Shown: piece after piece, positions 47,927 to 57,328 of the stretch
Position numbering within the stretch: the first letter of the stretch is position 1
Layout of the letters: the number at the start of each line of letters is the position of its first letter
Source: an uncultured Acidobacteriia bacterium
GTDB lineage: Bacteria; Acidobacteriota; Terriglobia; Bryobacterales; Bryobacteraceae
NCBI GenBank assembly: GCA_903900705.1
Contig: CAIUOG010000104.1
Coordinates: forward strand, 27,891 to 91,890
Direction of reading: 5' to 3'
Length of the DNA stretch: 64,000 nt
Notes under the pieces: model-generated
Told to the model about the DNA's origin: nothing
What the model saw: the letters and a program-made list of their open reading frames with translations, nothing else
Database searches by the model: none
Translations under genes and position numbers: made by a program

Positions 47927-48934
47927 ATGCGTGTGACTTCACAATCGCCCTGTCGCGTGGATCTGGCAGGGGCGACTCTCGATATCTGGCCACTTTACCT
48001 CTTTCATGATGACGCGGTGACGGTGAACTTTGCGGTAAACCGCTACACCTCCTGCGAGATTACAACTCGCGACGACGCGGCGATTGTGCTGCGTTCGCGG
48101 GATCTGGGGACGGCGGAGCGGTTCGACTCGCTTGAACAGTTGCGTGCGGCAAAGAAGTACAAACTGCCGCTTCTGGCGCTGCTGGTCCGGTTCTTTGCGC
48201 CAGCCATGGGCGTGGAGATCGAATCGTCCTCAGAAGCTCCGGCGGGCGCGGGTATTTCGGGATCGTCATCGCTGATGATCACGGTAGCTTCGGCGCTGAA
48301 CAAGCTGACGGGCGCGGGCTACAAGACCGAGAAGATCCGGGAAATCGTGCAGAACATTGAGGCGCAGGTGATCCGGGTGCCAACGGGCGCGCAGGATTAC
48401 TATCCGGCCATGTACGGCGGGATTTCGGCGATCGAGCTTTCGCCCGGCGGCATTGTGAGAACGGCCCTGCCCGTTTCGGCGGAGGAACTGAATCAGCGCT
48501 TTGTGCTGGCCTATACCGGACTGCCCCGGAATTCGGGCATCAACAACTGGGAAGTGATGAAGGCGCACATTGACGGCGACAAGGCCGTGCACCGGAACTT
48601 CACCCGCATCGCGTCGATTGCCAACGGCATGCGCGCGGCGCTCAATCAACACGACTGGAATGAAGCCGGGAAGCTGATGCGCGAGGACTGGACCAGCCGG
48701 CGGAAGAATATCCCCACCATTACGACGCCGCTGATCGATGAACTGGTAAGCGCCACGCGGAAGGCCGGCAGCACCGGCGCAAAGGTCTGTGGCGCGGGCG
48801 GCGGCGGCTGCGTTGTGTTCCTGGTGGAGCCGGAAGCGAAGGCGCGCGTGGCCCAGGTGGTGAAGGAAACCGGCGCTCAGGTGCTGGATGCGGCGGTGGC
48901 CCCGGAAGGTGTGAAGGTCCGCGTAAGACAATAA
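47927..48934 (+). CDS. GHMP-family sugar kinase
   Basis: This protein has 335 residues from ATG 47927, the first Met of the conserved N-terminus SPCRVDLAGATLDIWPL. The much longer open frame upstream is a shadow of the deformylase gene. The ATP loop is PAGAGISGSSSL (about residues 105-116) and the third GHMP motif is KVCGAGGGGCVVF. The family includes galactokinase, mevalonate kinase and heptose-7-phosphate kinases. This branch resembles sugar 1-kinases, but the sugar is unknown. A TATATAAA string lies just upstream. Confidence 0.88.
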   Translation: MRVTSQSPCRVDLAGATLDIWPLYLFHDDAVTVNFAVNRYTSCEITTRDDAAIVLRSRDLGTAERFDSLEQLRAAKKYKLPLLALLVRFFAPAMGVEIESSSEAPAGAGISGSSSLMITVASALNKLTGAGYKTEKIREIVQNIEAQVIRVPTGAQDYYPAMYGGISAIELSPGGIVRTALPVSAEELNQRFVLAYTGLPRNSGINNWEVMKAHIDGDKAVHRNFTRIASIANGMRAALNQHDWNEAGKLMREDWTSRRKNIPTITTPLIDELVSATRKAGSTGAKVCGAGGGGCVVFLVEPEAKARVAQVVKETGAQVLDAAVAPEGVKVRVRQ

Positions 48935-48939
48935 CGGAA

Positions 48940-49827
48940 GTGCCTGAACCGGTTCGGAAGACGCGCGACCCGTTCCGCCCCTTGCTGGGAGCAGGGGTAT
49001 GCGCGTTTTTTTATTGGTTTGCGCTCAACGTGCTGGTGGGTGTGGGGCGGTTTCTGGGCGGCGAGATGATTGCCATCACGGTGCCTCCTCTGGTGGCGGC
49101 CTCGATTGCCAGCGGACTGGCGATGGCTATTTTCGAATCGCGCGGGCTGGGCGATACGGGACTGCACTGGGAGACGGGGTCGCGGCGCAATCTGCTGACC
49201 GGAATCGGGCTGGGCGTGGGGGCGGCGGCTCTGGTGATCCTCCCGGCGCTGGCGCTGGGGCTGGCTCAGTACACCTGGATTCCAAATCCGGATTCCAATC
49301 CGTATTCGATGGGGCGAGCGGCGATGTTTTTGCCGGTGCTGCTGTTTTGCGGCGCCATGGGGGAAGAGGTGTTCTTCCGCGGCTTTGTCCTGCAGATCCT
49401 GATGCGCGGCTACGGGCGCTGGTCGGCAATCTTCACCATCGGCGCCATTTTCGGTTTGCTGCACGGTTTTAATCCGGGCGCGAGCACGCTGGGGATTGTG
49501 AATACGGCGTTGTTCGGCATTCTGTTTGGCGCGGCAATTCTGCGTTCGGGTGACCTTTGGTACCCCATTGGCATGCATTTCGGGTGGAACGTAATACTTC
49601 CGTTCCTCGGGGTGGAACTGAGTGGTCTTACAATCAGAGTGACGGGGTACAAACTCGTATGGAAAGCCGGAACCCTCTGGAGCGGTGGCGAGTATGGGCC
49701 CGAGGCGAGCGTGCTCACCTCGGTGGTGCTGGTGCTGTTAGGCGCGGCGGTGTGGAAGATCCGCGTGCACCGGGGCCGGGCCTACTTCCTCGATCCGGCT
49801 GCAACCGAAGACTTGCCTGCGGCCTGA
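48940..49827 (+). CDS. CPBP-family intramembrane metalloprotease
   Basis: This 295-residue membrane protein has about 8 hydrophobic segments and three CPBP/Abi motifs: EEVFFRGFVL (motif 1), FGLLHGFNPG (motif 2) and HFGWN (motif 3). Members cleave prenylated or signal peptides inside the membrane, as Rce1 does. The GTG start at 48940 lies 5 nt after the GHMP kinase stop, so co-transcription is likely. The 3' end overlaps the next gene. Its target is unknown. Confidence 0.88.
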   Translation: MPEPVRKTRDPFRPLLGAGVCAFFYWFALNVLVGVGRFLGGEMIAITVPPLVAASIASGLAMAIFESRGLGDTGLHWETGSRRNLLTGIGLGVGAAALVILPALALGLAQYTWIPNPDSNPYSMGRAAMFLPVLLFCGAMGEEVFFRGFVLQILMRGYGRWSAIFTIGAIFGLLHGFNPGASTLGIVNTALFGILFGAAILRSGDLWYPIGMHFGWNVILPFLGVELSGLTIRVTGYKLVWKAGTLWSGGEYGPEASVLTSVVLVLLGAAVWKIRVHRGRAYFLDPAATEDLPAA

Positions 49828-50606
49828 TTGCGGGCGCCGGCCTGGCGTTCGGTGGCGTGATTCCGGTAGCGAAAGACAAGCTCACGGAAGACGAAAAGAT
49901 CGAACTGCTGCGCAATCTCTCGGCCGAGTTTGCCAAAGCGAAAACATATTTCCCGCGTTCCAAAAAGCCACTGGAAGTCGATATGGACGGCACCTGGGAC
50001 AAAGGCGCGTGGCAGCGACTGGCGCAGGGGGACAATGTCACCGCGCGGGTGGGCGATCAGCTCAAAATCACGCACGTGTCGTTTGAAGGCGCCAAGCTGG
50101 TGCTCGAGATCAATGGCGGACTCAAGACCGGAAGACACTGGTATGACCACATCGAGACCGGGATGGGCAACCAGACGCGCCCGGTGAGTAACGGCGATTA
50201 CACCCCCTCGACCGGCACAAACATCGAGATCAATTTCCATAAGCCGATGGAGAATCTGACCTCCGCGGAGGTCAAGCGAATCCTGCTGCCGCTGATGGAT
50301 TTCGATCCGAAGTCCGCCGCGAAGATGTATGCGGAGACCCTGCCGCCGGAGATGCGGAAGGCAATTCAGGAGAAGCGGGCCACCGAGGGGATGGACCGGG
50401 ATCAGGTGAAGCTGGCCATGGGGAATCCCTACCGTAAGTATCGGGAAACCAAGGACGGCAACGACCTCGAAGACTGGATCTATGGGCAACCGCCGGGCAA
50501 GGTGACCTTTGTGACATTCCAGGGAAACAAGGTCATCCGGGTGAAAGAGCAGTATGCGGGGCTGGGCATTCAGACGTCGCCGCAGGTGAATATTTCGCCG
50601 GACTAG
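49752..50606 (+). CDS. Hypothetical exported protein
   Basis: The start is uncertain. GTG 49752 overlaps the CPBP gene by 76 nt but keeps a signal-like RRLACGLIAGAGLAFGG; GTG 49857 gives a shorter 249-residue protein without it. The mature part begins AKDKLTEDEKIELLRNL and is alpha/beta, with MDGTWDKGAWQRLAQGDN, a glycine-rich middle and MDRDQVKLAMGNPYRKYRE near the end, like a SmpA/OmlA-type GNP motif. I do not recognise the family beyond that. It lies just before a DinB-type gene. Confidence 0.7.
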   Translation: MEDPRAPGPGLLPRSGCNRRLACGLIAGAGLAFGGVIPVAKDKLTEDEKIELLRNLSAEFAKAKTYFPRSKKPLEVDMDGTWDKGAWQRLAQGDNVTARVGDQLKITHVSFEGAKLVLEINGGLKTGRHWYDHIETGMGNQTRPVSNGDYTPSTGTNIEINFHKPMENLTSAEVKRILLPLMDFDPKSAAKMYAETLPPEMRKAIQEKRATEGMDRDQVKLAMGNPYRKYRETKDGNDLEDWIYGQPPGKVTFVTFQGNKVIRVKEQYAGLGIQTSPQVNISPD

Positions 50607-51152
50607 GTGGAGATGGAACACAAACTGGAAAGCACGATCGCGCTTCTGGAGAGGACTCCGGCGGCGCTCGAAGGATTGCTGCGCGGGCTGCCCGCGGAAT
50701 GGACCCACTGCGATGAAGGGGAAGGCACCATGAGCCCCTTTCTTGTGGTGGGTCATTTAATTTATGCCGACCGGCTGGACTGGATTCCCCGGGCGCGGAT
50801 GATTCTGCAGTTCGGCGAAGAGCGCGCGTTTGAGCCGTTTGACCGTTGGGGGCATCTGCCTGCCTGCGAGGGCAAGTCGTTGGGAATGTTGCTTGATGAG
50901 TTCGCCACGGTACGGGCGGAGGCTCTGGCCGACTTGCGCGGACTGGCTTCGGGCTCGGAGGGTCTCACGGCGGAGCAACTGGAGCGGCGGGGCCGTCATC
51001 CGGAATTCGGGGCGGTAAAGTTGTCGGAACTGCTGGCAACCTGGGCGGTGCACGATTTGACGCACATCCGGCAGATCGTGCGCGTGATGGCCGGACAATA
51101 CCGGGAAGCGGTAGGGCCGTGGCGGGAGTACCTGGGAATTCTAAAGCCGTAG
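50607..51152 (+). CDS. DinB-family (YfiT-like) putative metal-dependent hydrolase
   Basis: This 181-residue four-helix bundle protein has histidines for metal binding in VVGHLIYAD (about residue 49) and WAVHDLTHIRQIVRVM (about residues 146-161). That is the three-His layout of DinB/YfiT proteins, which include thiol transferases, though most have unknown substrates. GTG 50607 lies directly after the previous stop; ATG 50613 is an alternative with GGTGGAG touching it. It is probably the last gene of the run from the GHMP kinase. Confidence 0.85.
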   Translation: MEMEHKLESTIALLERTPAALEGLLRGLPAEWTHCDEGEGTMSPFLVVGHLIYADRLDWIPRARMILQFGEERAFEPFDRWGHLPACEGKSLGMLLDEFATVRAEALADLRGLASGSEGLTAEQLERRGRHPEFGAVKLSELLATWAVHDLTHIRQIVRVMAGQYREAVGPWREYLGILKP

Positions 51153-51155
51153 CCT

Positions 51156-52535
51156 CTACGCCAGAATGCCTTTCACCACTTTGCCGTGTACGTCCGTGAG
51201 ACGGTAGTCGCGGCCCGCGTGACGGTAGGTCAGCTTCAGGTGGTCCAGGCCGAGTTGGTTCAGAATCGTGGCCTGCAGATCGTGGACGGAGACTTCGTCC
51301 TGCACCACAATACCGCCGATGTCGTCGCTCACTCCGTAGGCCCTGCCACCCGCGAAACCGCCGCCCGCTACCCAGGAACTATACGCGGTGGCGTGATGCC
51401 CGCGGCCTTCGGCCGAGGGGTCCGGCACGGTCGGTGTTCTGCCAAACTCGGTGGTCCAGACGACAATCGTATCGTCCAGCATGCCACGGGATTTGAGATC
51501 TTTCAGCAGGCCGGCGATCGGCGTGTCCACCGCCGGAGCCAGTTTGTTGTAGACGGGCATGTAAGCGTGGGCGTCCCAGTTGTGATCGATGCTGGTGCCG
51601 CCGTCGATCAGTTCAACGAAGCGCACACCTCGCTCAGCGAGGCGTCGGGCCACCAGGCATTGCCACCCGAAGCCTTTGGTGCTGCCCCGTTCCAGGCCGT
51701 ACAGCTTCAGCGTGGCGTCGGACTCTTTCGAGATGTCGAAGGCTTCCGGGGCTTCCTTCTGCATGCCGAAGGCGGTTTCAAAGGATTTGATGCGCGCGGC
51801 AAGATTGGAATCCGTCTCACGCTCCGCAAGGTGCTGGCGGTTGAAGTATTCGGTGAGCTGGAGTTCCGTCTGCTGCAGTTCCGCCGTGGCGGCGCGGCGC
51901 TTCATGTTGCTGATGGGTTCGGGGCCGGGAATAATGCGGGTGCCCTGATGGAGCACAGGCAGGAAATCCGAACCATAGACCTGGCCGCCGGCATAGGGGA
52001 GTTCGGGTGCAATCACTACGAAGGACGGCAGGTTCTGGTTCTCCGTGCCGAGTCCATAGCTGACCCACGAGCCCATGCTGGGGCGGTTAAAAGTGGCCGA
52101 GCCCGTGTGGATGCCGATGGTTGCGCCGAAATGGTCCCCGTTGATGTTCTTCATCGAGCGGATGACGCAGATGTCGTCGATCACCTTGCCGGTTTCGGGA
52201 AAGAGATCACTCACTTCAATGCCGCTCTTCCCGTAGCGCTGAAACTTCCAGTCCGCGCCTTTATAGAAATTTTTGCCAACCGCTTTGCCGTGGTTTTGCG
52301 TGAGGTAAGGCTTCGGGTCGAAAGAGTCGATGTGGCTCACCCCGCCGGTCATGAACAGGAAGATGACACGTTTGGCTTTGGGCTTGAAATGCGGAGGTTT
52401 CGGGGCGAGAGGATTTTCCAGCTCCGCCGCGCTCGCATTGCCTCCGAGGAGTTCGGAGAGGATGCCGGGCAGTAACAGTCCCCCGGCGGCTAAAGATCGG
52501 ATGGCGGTGCGGCGGTCTGGTGTATTCGAGAGCAT
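51156..52535 (-). CDS. DUF1501-domain secreted protein
   Basis: This 459-residue protein has a Tat-like leader (DRRTAIRSLAAGGLLLPG). The DUF1501 domain, sulfatase-like in fold, has KRVIFLFMTGGVSHIDSFDP, LPSFVVIAPELPYAGG, GGTSIDHNWDAH and TTEFGRTPTV. The family is abundant in Planctomycetes and Acidobacteria, always beside DUF1549/DUF1553 cytochrome-like proteins as seen here (3 nt after the partner's stop). The metabolic role is not known; polymer or sulfated-sugar degradation has been proposed. Confidence 0.93.
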   Translation of the reverse strand: MLSNTPDRRTAIRSLAAGGLLLPGILSELLGGNASAAELENPLAPKPPHFKPKAKRVIFLFMTGGVSHIDSFDPKPYLTQNHGKAVGKNFYKGADWKFQRYGKSGIEVSDLFPETGKVIDDICVIRSMKNINGDHFGATIGIHTGSATFNRPSMGSWVSYGLGTENQNLPSFVVIAPELPYAGGQVYGSDFLPVLHQGTRIIPGPEPISNMKRRAATAELQQTELQLTEYFNRQHLAERETDSNLAARIKSFETAFGMQKEAPEAFDISKESDATLKLYGLERGSTKGFGWQCLVARRLAERGVRFVELIDGGTSIDHNWDAHAYMPVYNKLAPAVDTPIAGLLKDLKSRGMLDDTIVVWTTEFGRTPTVPDPSAEGRGHHATAYSSWVAGGGFAGGRAYGVSDDIGGIVVQDEVSVHDLQATILNQLGLDHLKLTYRHAGRDYRLTDVHGKVVKGILA

Positions 52536-52538
52536 GAT

Positions 52539-55187
52539 TTAGTCCACAAAAAGGAACGGATTGCTGCTTAACATGGCGTGGATATAGCTCTTCCACGGCG
52601 TATCGGTTTCTTTGCCGAACTTCCGCAGGAACTCCTGCGATTGCTGAAGCTCATTGGCCTTCGGCGCCCGGCCAAAGATGGTTTCATAAGCCCATCGGAC
52701 ACGACCGGGGGCATCGGGCGCGGCGGCGATCGCCTTCGCCGAAATCAGCTTGCTTTGCTGGTCCATGAACTCGGAATTCATCAGGTAAAGCGCCTGAAGA
52801 GATGTCGTGGTGGAGCGGCGCTCACCCACCGGCAGGTTGCCATCGGACCCATCGAAGAGGTCCAGATACGGGTTCTTGGTGATGCGCTGCTGCATGGCGT
52901 AGACGGATCGGCGCGGGTTCTGGTAGTTGGCGCCGAACGGCTCGTGCTGCCGATAGAAGTAGGTGCGCTCGTTCGGGAAGGGATGGCGCTCTCCCATGGA
53001 AAGATCCAGCGTGCCGCTGAGCAGACGGATGGAATCGCTGATCTCTTCGGCATCGAGACGCTGGCGGTTCTGACGCCAAAGGTAGCTGTTCTGCGGGTCT
53101 GTGGCGGAGTTCGCCGGAATATCCGCGCTGGCCAGCTGGTAGGTCTCAGACAACAGAATCAGCTTGTGCATTTTCTTGAATGACCAGCCGTCTTCGACGA
53201 ACCGGGCGGCCAGGTAATCGAGCAGTTCCGGATGCGTGGGCGCCGCGCCCCGGACGCCGAAATCGGATGTGCTGGTGACGATTCCCTTGCCGAAATGGTA
53301 GTGCCAGATGCGGTTGGCGATGACACGCGCCGGCAGCGGATTTTTGGGGTCCGTGAGCCACTGTGCAAGTTCCAGCCGACCGCTGCCGGTTCCTGATTCC
53401 GGGAGCTTCATGCCGCCCAGAATGAGCGGGAAGCCGCGCCGAACCAGGGCGCCGGTATTTTTCGGTTCGCCATAGATCTGGATTTTCACGTCATGCGGCT
53501 TGCCTTCGGAAACAGCCCAGGCGGTCTCAAGCGCGGGGTAGGATTCGGCGATCGGCCGCAGGTTCTCGCGCACCTCCGTCAGCTCTTTCCACACCACTTC
53601 GCGGGAACGGCCGGGGGTGAGGATTTTCTTATCCTGAAACTCCTGATACTCGTTGAATTTCTGGCGTTCGAGCTTCTTCCAGGGCGCAAAGGCTTCGTCG
53701 AACGGCTTCAGGATTTCAGCGGCCTTTTCCTTGCCCACGCGGTAAACCATGTCGCGCCGGTACGGGTTGTGCTCCTCACCGGAAGCCGGGTAGGTCGTGC
53801 TGTCGAAGATGCCGTAGAGCGCGTAGTAATCGGCCGTGGGAATGGGATCGAACTTGTGATCGTGGCAGCGGGCACAACCGACGCTAAGGCCCAGCATGGT
53901 CTGCCCGAAATTGCCGATGGTGTCTTCAAGCGTGACGTGACGGTCCCCCGTGGGGCTGACGCCGACACGACGGGACACCGTAATGTAGCCAGTGGCGACA
54001 GTCTGTTCCCAGTGCTGATCGTCAGACTTCCAGGGGAGCAGATCGCCCGCGATCTGCTCGCGGAGGAACTGGTCATAAGGCTTGTCTTTTGTGAAAGCGT
54101 TGATGACGTAGTTCCGGTACTTGTACATCTCGGGAACGGGAAAGTCAGCGGCGTCGCCCGCGGTATCGGCATAGCGAACCAGGTCGAGCCAGTGGCGGCC
54201 CCAGCGCTCGCCGTACTGCTGCGAGGCGAGCATCTTGTCGATGCGTTTTTCAAAAGCGTCGGGCGATCTATCGGCCTCGAAGGCGGCGATTTCCTCACGT
54301 GTGGGCGGCAGACCGGTCAGATCGAACGTGGCGCGGCGAAGGAGGGTGGCGCGGTCGGCCTTTTTGCCGGGAGAGAGCCCCTTCTCCTTCAGCTTCGCGT
54401 AGATGAACTGGTCGATGGGGTTGCGATTCCAGTCCGCCCGGTCAGCCTGGGGCGGAGTGCTTTTACGAATCGGCTGGAAAGACCAGAACGCTTTCTGGTC
54501 CGGACGCAGGACGTATTCGGGTGCTTTGGCCGGGCCTTCGGGCCAGATCGCGCCATCCTTTACCCACTTGCCGAGACTGGCGATCGCGTCCTCCGAAAGA
54601 TGTCCGGCGGGCGGCATTTTGAGGGTGTCGTGATCCTGGCGGACAGCCTGCATGAGGAGGGACTTTTGGGGGTCGCCGGGAATAATCGCGGGGCCGGATT
54701 TGCCGCCCTTGAGCAGAGACTCCCGGGAGTCGAGCTTCAGACCCGCCTGAGCGGAACCATCGTGGCACGCCATGCAGTTGGCATCGAAGACCGGTTTCAC
54801 TTTAGAGAGAAAGAATTCGCGGGGCGACTCGGGCCAGACGGCGCCGTCTTTGATCCACTGATCCAGCTGGAGCACCTCCTGAGGGTCCAGTTGGCCGTTG
54901 GGCGGCATTTTCAGGCGGGGATGCGTGTGGGCGACGGCCTGCAGCAGAAGGCTGTCCGCGGGCTTGCCAGGGACAATCGCAGGCCCGGACTTTCCGCCTT
55001 TCAGGACCGCATCGCGAGCGTCCAGCCGCAGACCGCCCGAGGCAGCGTCACCATGGCAGGAAAGGCAGCGCGAGACGAAGAGCGGGCGAATTTTCGCTTC
55101 GAAGAATTCGGCTTTCGCGTCCGGAGTTCCGGCGGGCTCGGCGGCGATGGCGGAGAGGGAAACCGCGAGAAAAAGAACGAATCGCAT
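52539..55187 (-). CDS. PSD1/Planctomycete cytochrome c (DUF1549-DUF1553) protein with duplicated haem domain
   Basis: This protein has 882 residues from ATG 55187 with a signal peptide (MRFVLFLAVSLSAIAA). Two haem-c motifs, CLSCH and CMACH, lie in two tandem copies of an approximately 95-residue cytochrome module (about 25-120 and 120-215). Each has FF-K--P-F, LKGGKSGPAI-PG and a closing DGA-WPE. The two copies match closely, so this is an internal duplication; many relatives have one. DUF1549 (IDQFIYAKL, LTGLPPT) and DUF1553 (ANRIWHYHFGKG) follow. It should pass electrons in the periplasm with the DUF1501 partner. Confidence 0.93.
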   Translation of the reverse strand: MRFVLFLAVSLSAIAAEPAGTPDAKAEFFEAKIRPLFVSRCLSCHGDAASGGLRLDARDAVLKGGKSGPAIVPGKPADSLLLQAVAHTHPRLKMPPNGQLDPQEVLQLDQWIKDGAVWPESPREFFLSKVKPVFDANCMACHDGSAQAGLKLDSRESLLKGGKSGPAIIPGDPQKSLLMQAVRQDHDTLKMPPAGHLSEDAIASLGKWVKDGAIWPEGPAKAPEYVLRPDQKAFWSFQPIRKSTPPQADRADWNRNPIDQFIYAKLKEKGLSPGKKADRATLLRRATFDLTGLPPTREEIAAFEADRSPDAFEKRIDKMLASQQYGERWGRHWLDLVRYADTAGDAADFPVPEMYKYRNYVINAFTKDKPYDQFLREQIAGDLLPWKSDDQHWEQTVATGYITVSRRVGVSPTGDRHVTLEDTIGNFGQTMLGLSVGCARCHDHKFDPIPTADYYALYGIFDSTTYPASGEEHNPYRRDMVYRVGKEKAAEILKPFDEAFAPWKKLERQKFNEYQEFQDKKILTPGRSREVVWKELTEVRENLRPIAESYPALETAWAVSEGKPHDVKIQIYGEPKNTGALVRRGFPLILGGMKLPESGTGSGRLELAQWLTDPKNPLPARVIANRIWHYHFGKGIVTSTSDFGVRGAAPTHPELLDYLAARFVEDGWSFKKMHKLILLSETYQLASADIPANSATDPQNSYLWRQNRQRLDAEEISDSIRLLSGTLDLSMGERHPFPNERTYFYRQHEPFGANYQNPRRSVYAMQQRITKNPYLDLFDGSDGNLPVGERRSTTTSLQALYLMNSEFMDQQSKLISAKAIAAAPDAPGRVRWAYETIFGRAPKANELQQSQEFLRKFGKETDTPWKSYIHAMLSSNPFLFVD

Positions 55188-55299
55188 CGCAATCATTCTA
55201 CAGGAAGAAACGGGCACTCACGGCGGCGCGGGCCCCGCCTGCCCGAGGGACCGGCCCGAGGGAAGAGAATCGTTTCCGCCGCGCGTTCATCGGAAAAGT

Positions 55300-56595
55300 A
55301 TGAGCCACAGGGTTGTGATTGTGGGCGGCGGCTTCGGCGGCCTCTATGCGGCACAGGAACTGCGACGGGCGAACGTGGAGATCACACTGATTGACCGGCG
55401 GAATTTTCATCTGTTCCAGCCGCTGCTGTATCAGGTTGCGACCGGTGCGCTGTCACCCGGCGAGATTGCATCGCCGCTCCGGTACGTACTGAACGGGCAG
55501 AAGAACACGAAGGTTTTGCTGGGTGAGGTGACCGGCGTGGAGCCGGGCCCACGTGAAGTTTTGCTCGCCGACGGCGGGCGAGTCCCCTATGACACGCTGA
55601 TCCTCGCGACCGGAGCGACGCACGACTACTTCGGGCATCCGGAATGGGCGCAGTATGCTCCGGGGCTCAAGACGATTGAGGACGCGACGGAGATCAGAAC
55701 CCGCGTACTGCTGGCTTTCGAGCAGGCTGAACGGGAGACGGACCCGGCCGTGCGCCGCGCCCTGCTGACCTTCGTCGTGGTGGGCGGTGGCCCCACCGGA
55801 GTGGAACTGGCCGGCGCGCTGGGCGAGATTTCGCGCGACACACTTCGCAAAGACTTTCGCAGCATCAATCCGGCCGAGGCCAATATTTTCCTGATCGAAG
55901 GTTCCAGCCGTCTGCTGCCGCCGTATCCTCCGAAGCTCTCATCCGCGGCCGAGCGGTCGCTGATTGACCTCGGAGTGCAAACAAGGGCCGGCTCCGTGGT
56001 GACGCATATCGATGCGGATGGCGTCGTCCTGAAGGCGGGCGAAACAGAAACGCGGCTGGCTGCGAGGACCGTTTTGTGGGCTGCGGGCGTGCATGCTTCG
56101 CCGTTGGGGCAACTTCTGGCGGCCCGGACCGGCGTGTCTCTGGACCGCGTAGGGCGCGTGAAGGTGGAAGCCGACCTCTCGATCGCCGGGCATCCGGAAA
56201 TCCTGGTCATCGGGGATCTCGCCTGCCGGGAACAGGATGGCAAACCGATACCGGGAGTTGCTCCATCCGCGATGCAGATGGGGCGCTATGCCGCCGCTCT
56301 CATCATGAAGCGTCTTCGTGGCGAGAGTGCCGCCCCGTTCCGCTATTGGGACAAGGGCAGCCTCGCCACCATCGGGCGAAACAGGGCGGTGGCCGCAATC
56401 GGTCCACTGCATTTCTCCGGCTACCTGGCGTGGCTCACCTGGATTTTCGTTCACCTTCTGTTCATCGTGGAATTCGAAAATCGAATCCTGATCGCCTTCC
56501 ACTGGGCCTATGACTATTTCACCTTCAACCGCGGCGCGCGCCTGATTACGGGACACTGGCGGCCGGGCAAGTCGCTCACCGACGCTTCTTCGTAA
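55300..56595 (+). CDS. ndh: Type II NADH dehydrogenase (NDH-2)
   Basis: This protein has 431 residues from ATG 55300; upstream codons in the frame are antisense to the cytochrome gene. FAD binding is VVIVGGGFGGLYAA at the N-terminus, NADH binding is FVVVGGGPTGVELAGALGE, and the C-terminal membrane-attaching helices follow LHFSGYLAWLTWIFVHLLF. NDH-2 moves electrons from NADH to quinone without pumping protons. The stretch LLYQVATGALSPGEIASPLR is typical. The gene stands alone and its end overlaps the convergent gene by 20 nt. Confidence 0.93.
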   Translation: MSHRVVIVGGGFGGLYAAQELRRANVEITLIDRRNFHLFQPLLYQVATGALSPGEIASPLRYVLNGQKNTKVLLGEVTGVEPGPREVLLADGGRVPYDTLILATGATHDYFGHPEWAQYAPGLKTIEDATEIRTRVLLAFEQAERETDPAVRRALLTFVVVGGGPTGVELAGALGEISRDTLRKDFRSINPAEANIFLIEGSSRLLPPYPPKLSSAAERSLIDLGVQTRAGSVVTHIDADGVVLKAGETETRLAARTVLWAAGVHASPLGQLLAARTGVSLDRVGRVKVEADLSIAGHPEILVIGDLACREQDGKPIPGVAPSAMQMGRYAAALIMKRLRGESAAPFRYWDKGSLATIGRNRAVAAIGPLHFSGYLAWLTWIFVHLLFIVEFENRILIAFHWAYDYFTFNRGARLITGHWRPGKSLTDASS

Positions 56596-57268
56596 ACCGG
56601 CGCTCGATGTCCGGCCAGAATTCCTTCAAAACGTTGGAAGTCATATCGACGCCCAGTTGCACACCGAGTTTCGACACCGCATCGGAAGCGGTCCGGTTAT
56701 CCGCGTAGTAGGAATTCGAGATGGCCACGGCTGCGGAATTTCCCAGCACTTCCGAGAAGTTGAACTGGCGGTGTCCGTTATCCCCCCGGGTGATGAAAAT
56801 CTGTCCGGCAGCATAAGACAAACGGGACAAAGTGCTTCCCTTGCCGCGCCGGAAGAAGCGCGGGTCCTGGTGTAGCAGCACGGGGAAGACGGCCTCCGTC
56901 ATGTAATCGCCGATCACATAATCGCCCCAGGAGGTGGCCGCGTATTTCGCAAAGGCCGGAACGCCGTGTCCGAAGGACGGGTTGCCATTCGAAAGTTGAC
57001 TCTGGGCCGCGAAGAGCACGGCCAGACCGATGGTGCCGCGATCAAAAGCATCCTGCGAGGCGATGGAAACCTTCTCCTTCGCCGTAACAGGCTGATAGTT
57101 TTTCATTTCCGGAATGGTGCGGAAGTTCGGAATGATTCCCAGAATATGTTTGCTGGTTTGCTCCTGTGGTTCCGGAGCGGAATCGGGCTGCGCGAAGGCA
57201 GCCCCGGTGAGAAAAAACACAACTGCAACTACACTAAAAGCGCGTTGAAGCAAAGAAGTGGACCTCAC
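56576..57268 (-). CDS. Conserved acidobacterial hypothetical exported protein
   Basis: This 230-residue protein has a signal peptide (to about residue 27). Its pattern includes IIPNFRTIPEMKNYQPVTAKEK, HQDPRFFRRGKGS, NFSEVLGNSAAVAISNSYY and LGVQLGVDMTSNVLKEFWPD, a set often seen in Acidobacteria proteins of unknown function. Mixed helices suggest an envelope or membrane-associated location. The end meets ndh tail to tail. I cannot assign a function. Confidence 0.75.
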   Translation of the reverse strand: MRSTSLLQRAFSVVAVVFFLTGAAFAQPDSAPEPQEQTSKHILGIIPNFRTIPEMKNYQPVTAKEKVSIASQDAFDRGTIGLAVLFAAQSQLSNGNPSFGHGVPAFAKYAATSWGDYVIGDYMTEAVFPVLLHQDPRFFRRGKGSTLSRLSYAAGQIFITRGDNGHRQFNFSEVLGNSAAVAISNSYYADNRTASDAVSKLGVQLGVDMTSNVLKEFWPDIERRFTKKRR

Positions 57269-57328
57269 CTTTTTGATGAACCAGGTGCTCAGTCCGTTGC
57301 CGATGGAATTGCGTTTTTTCTGAAACTA

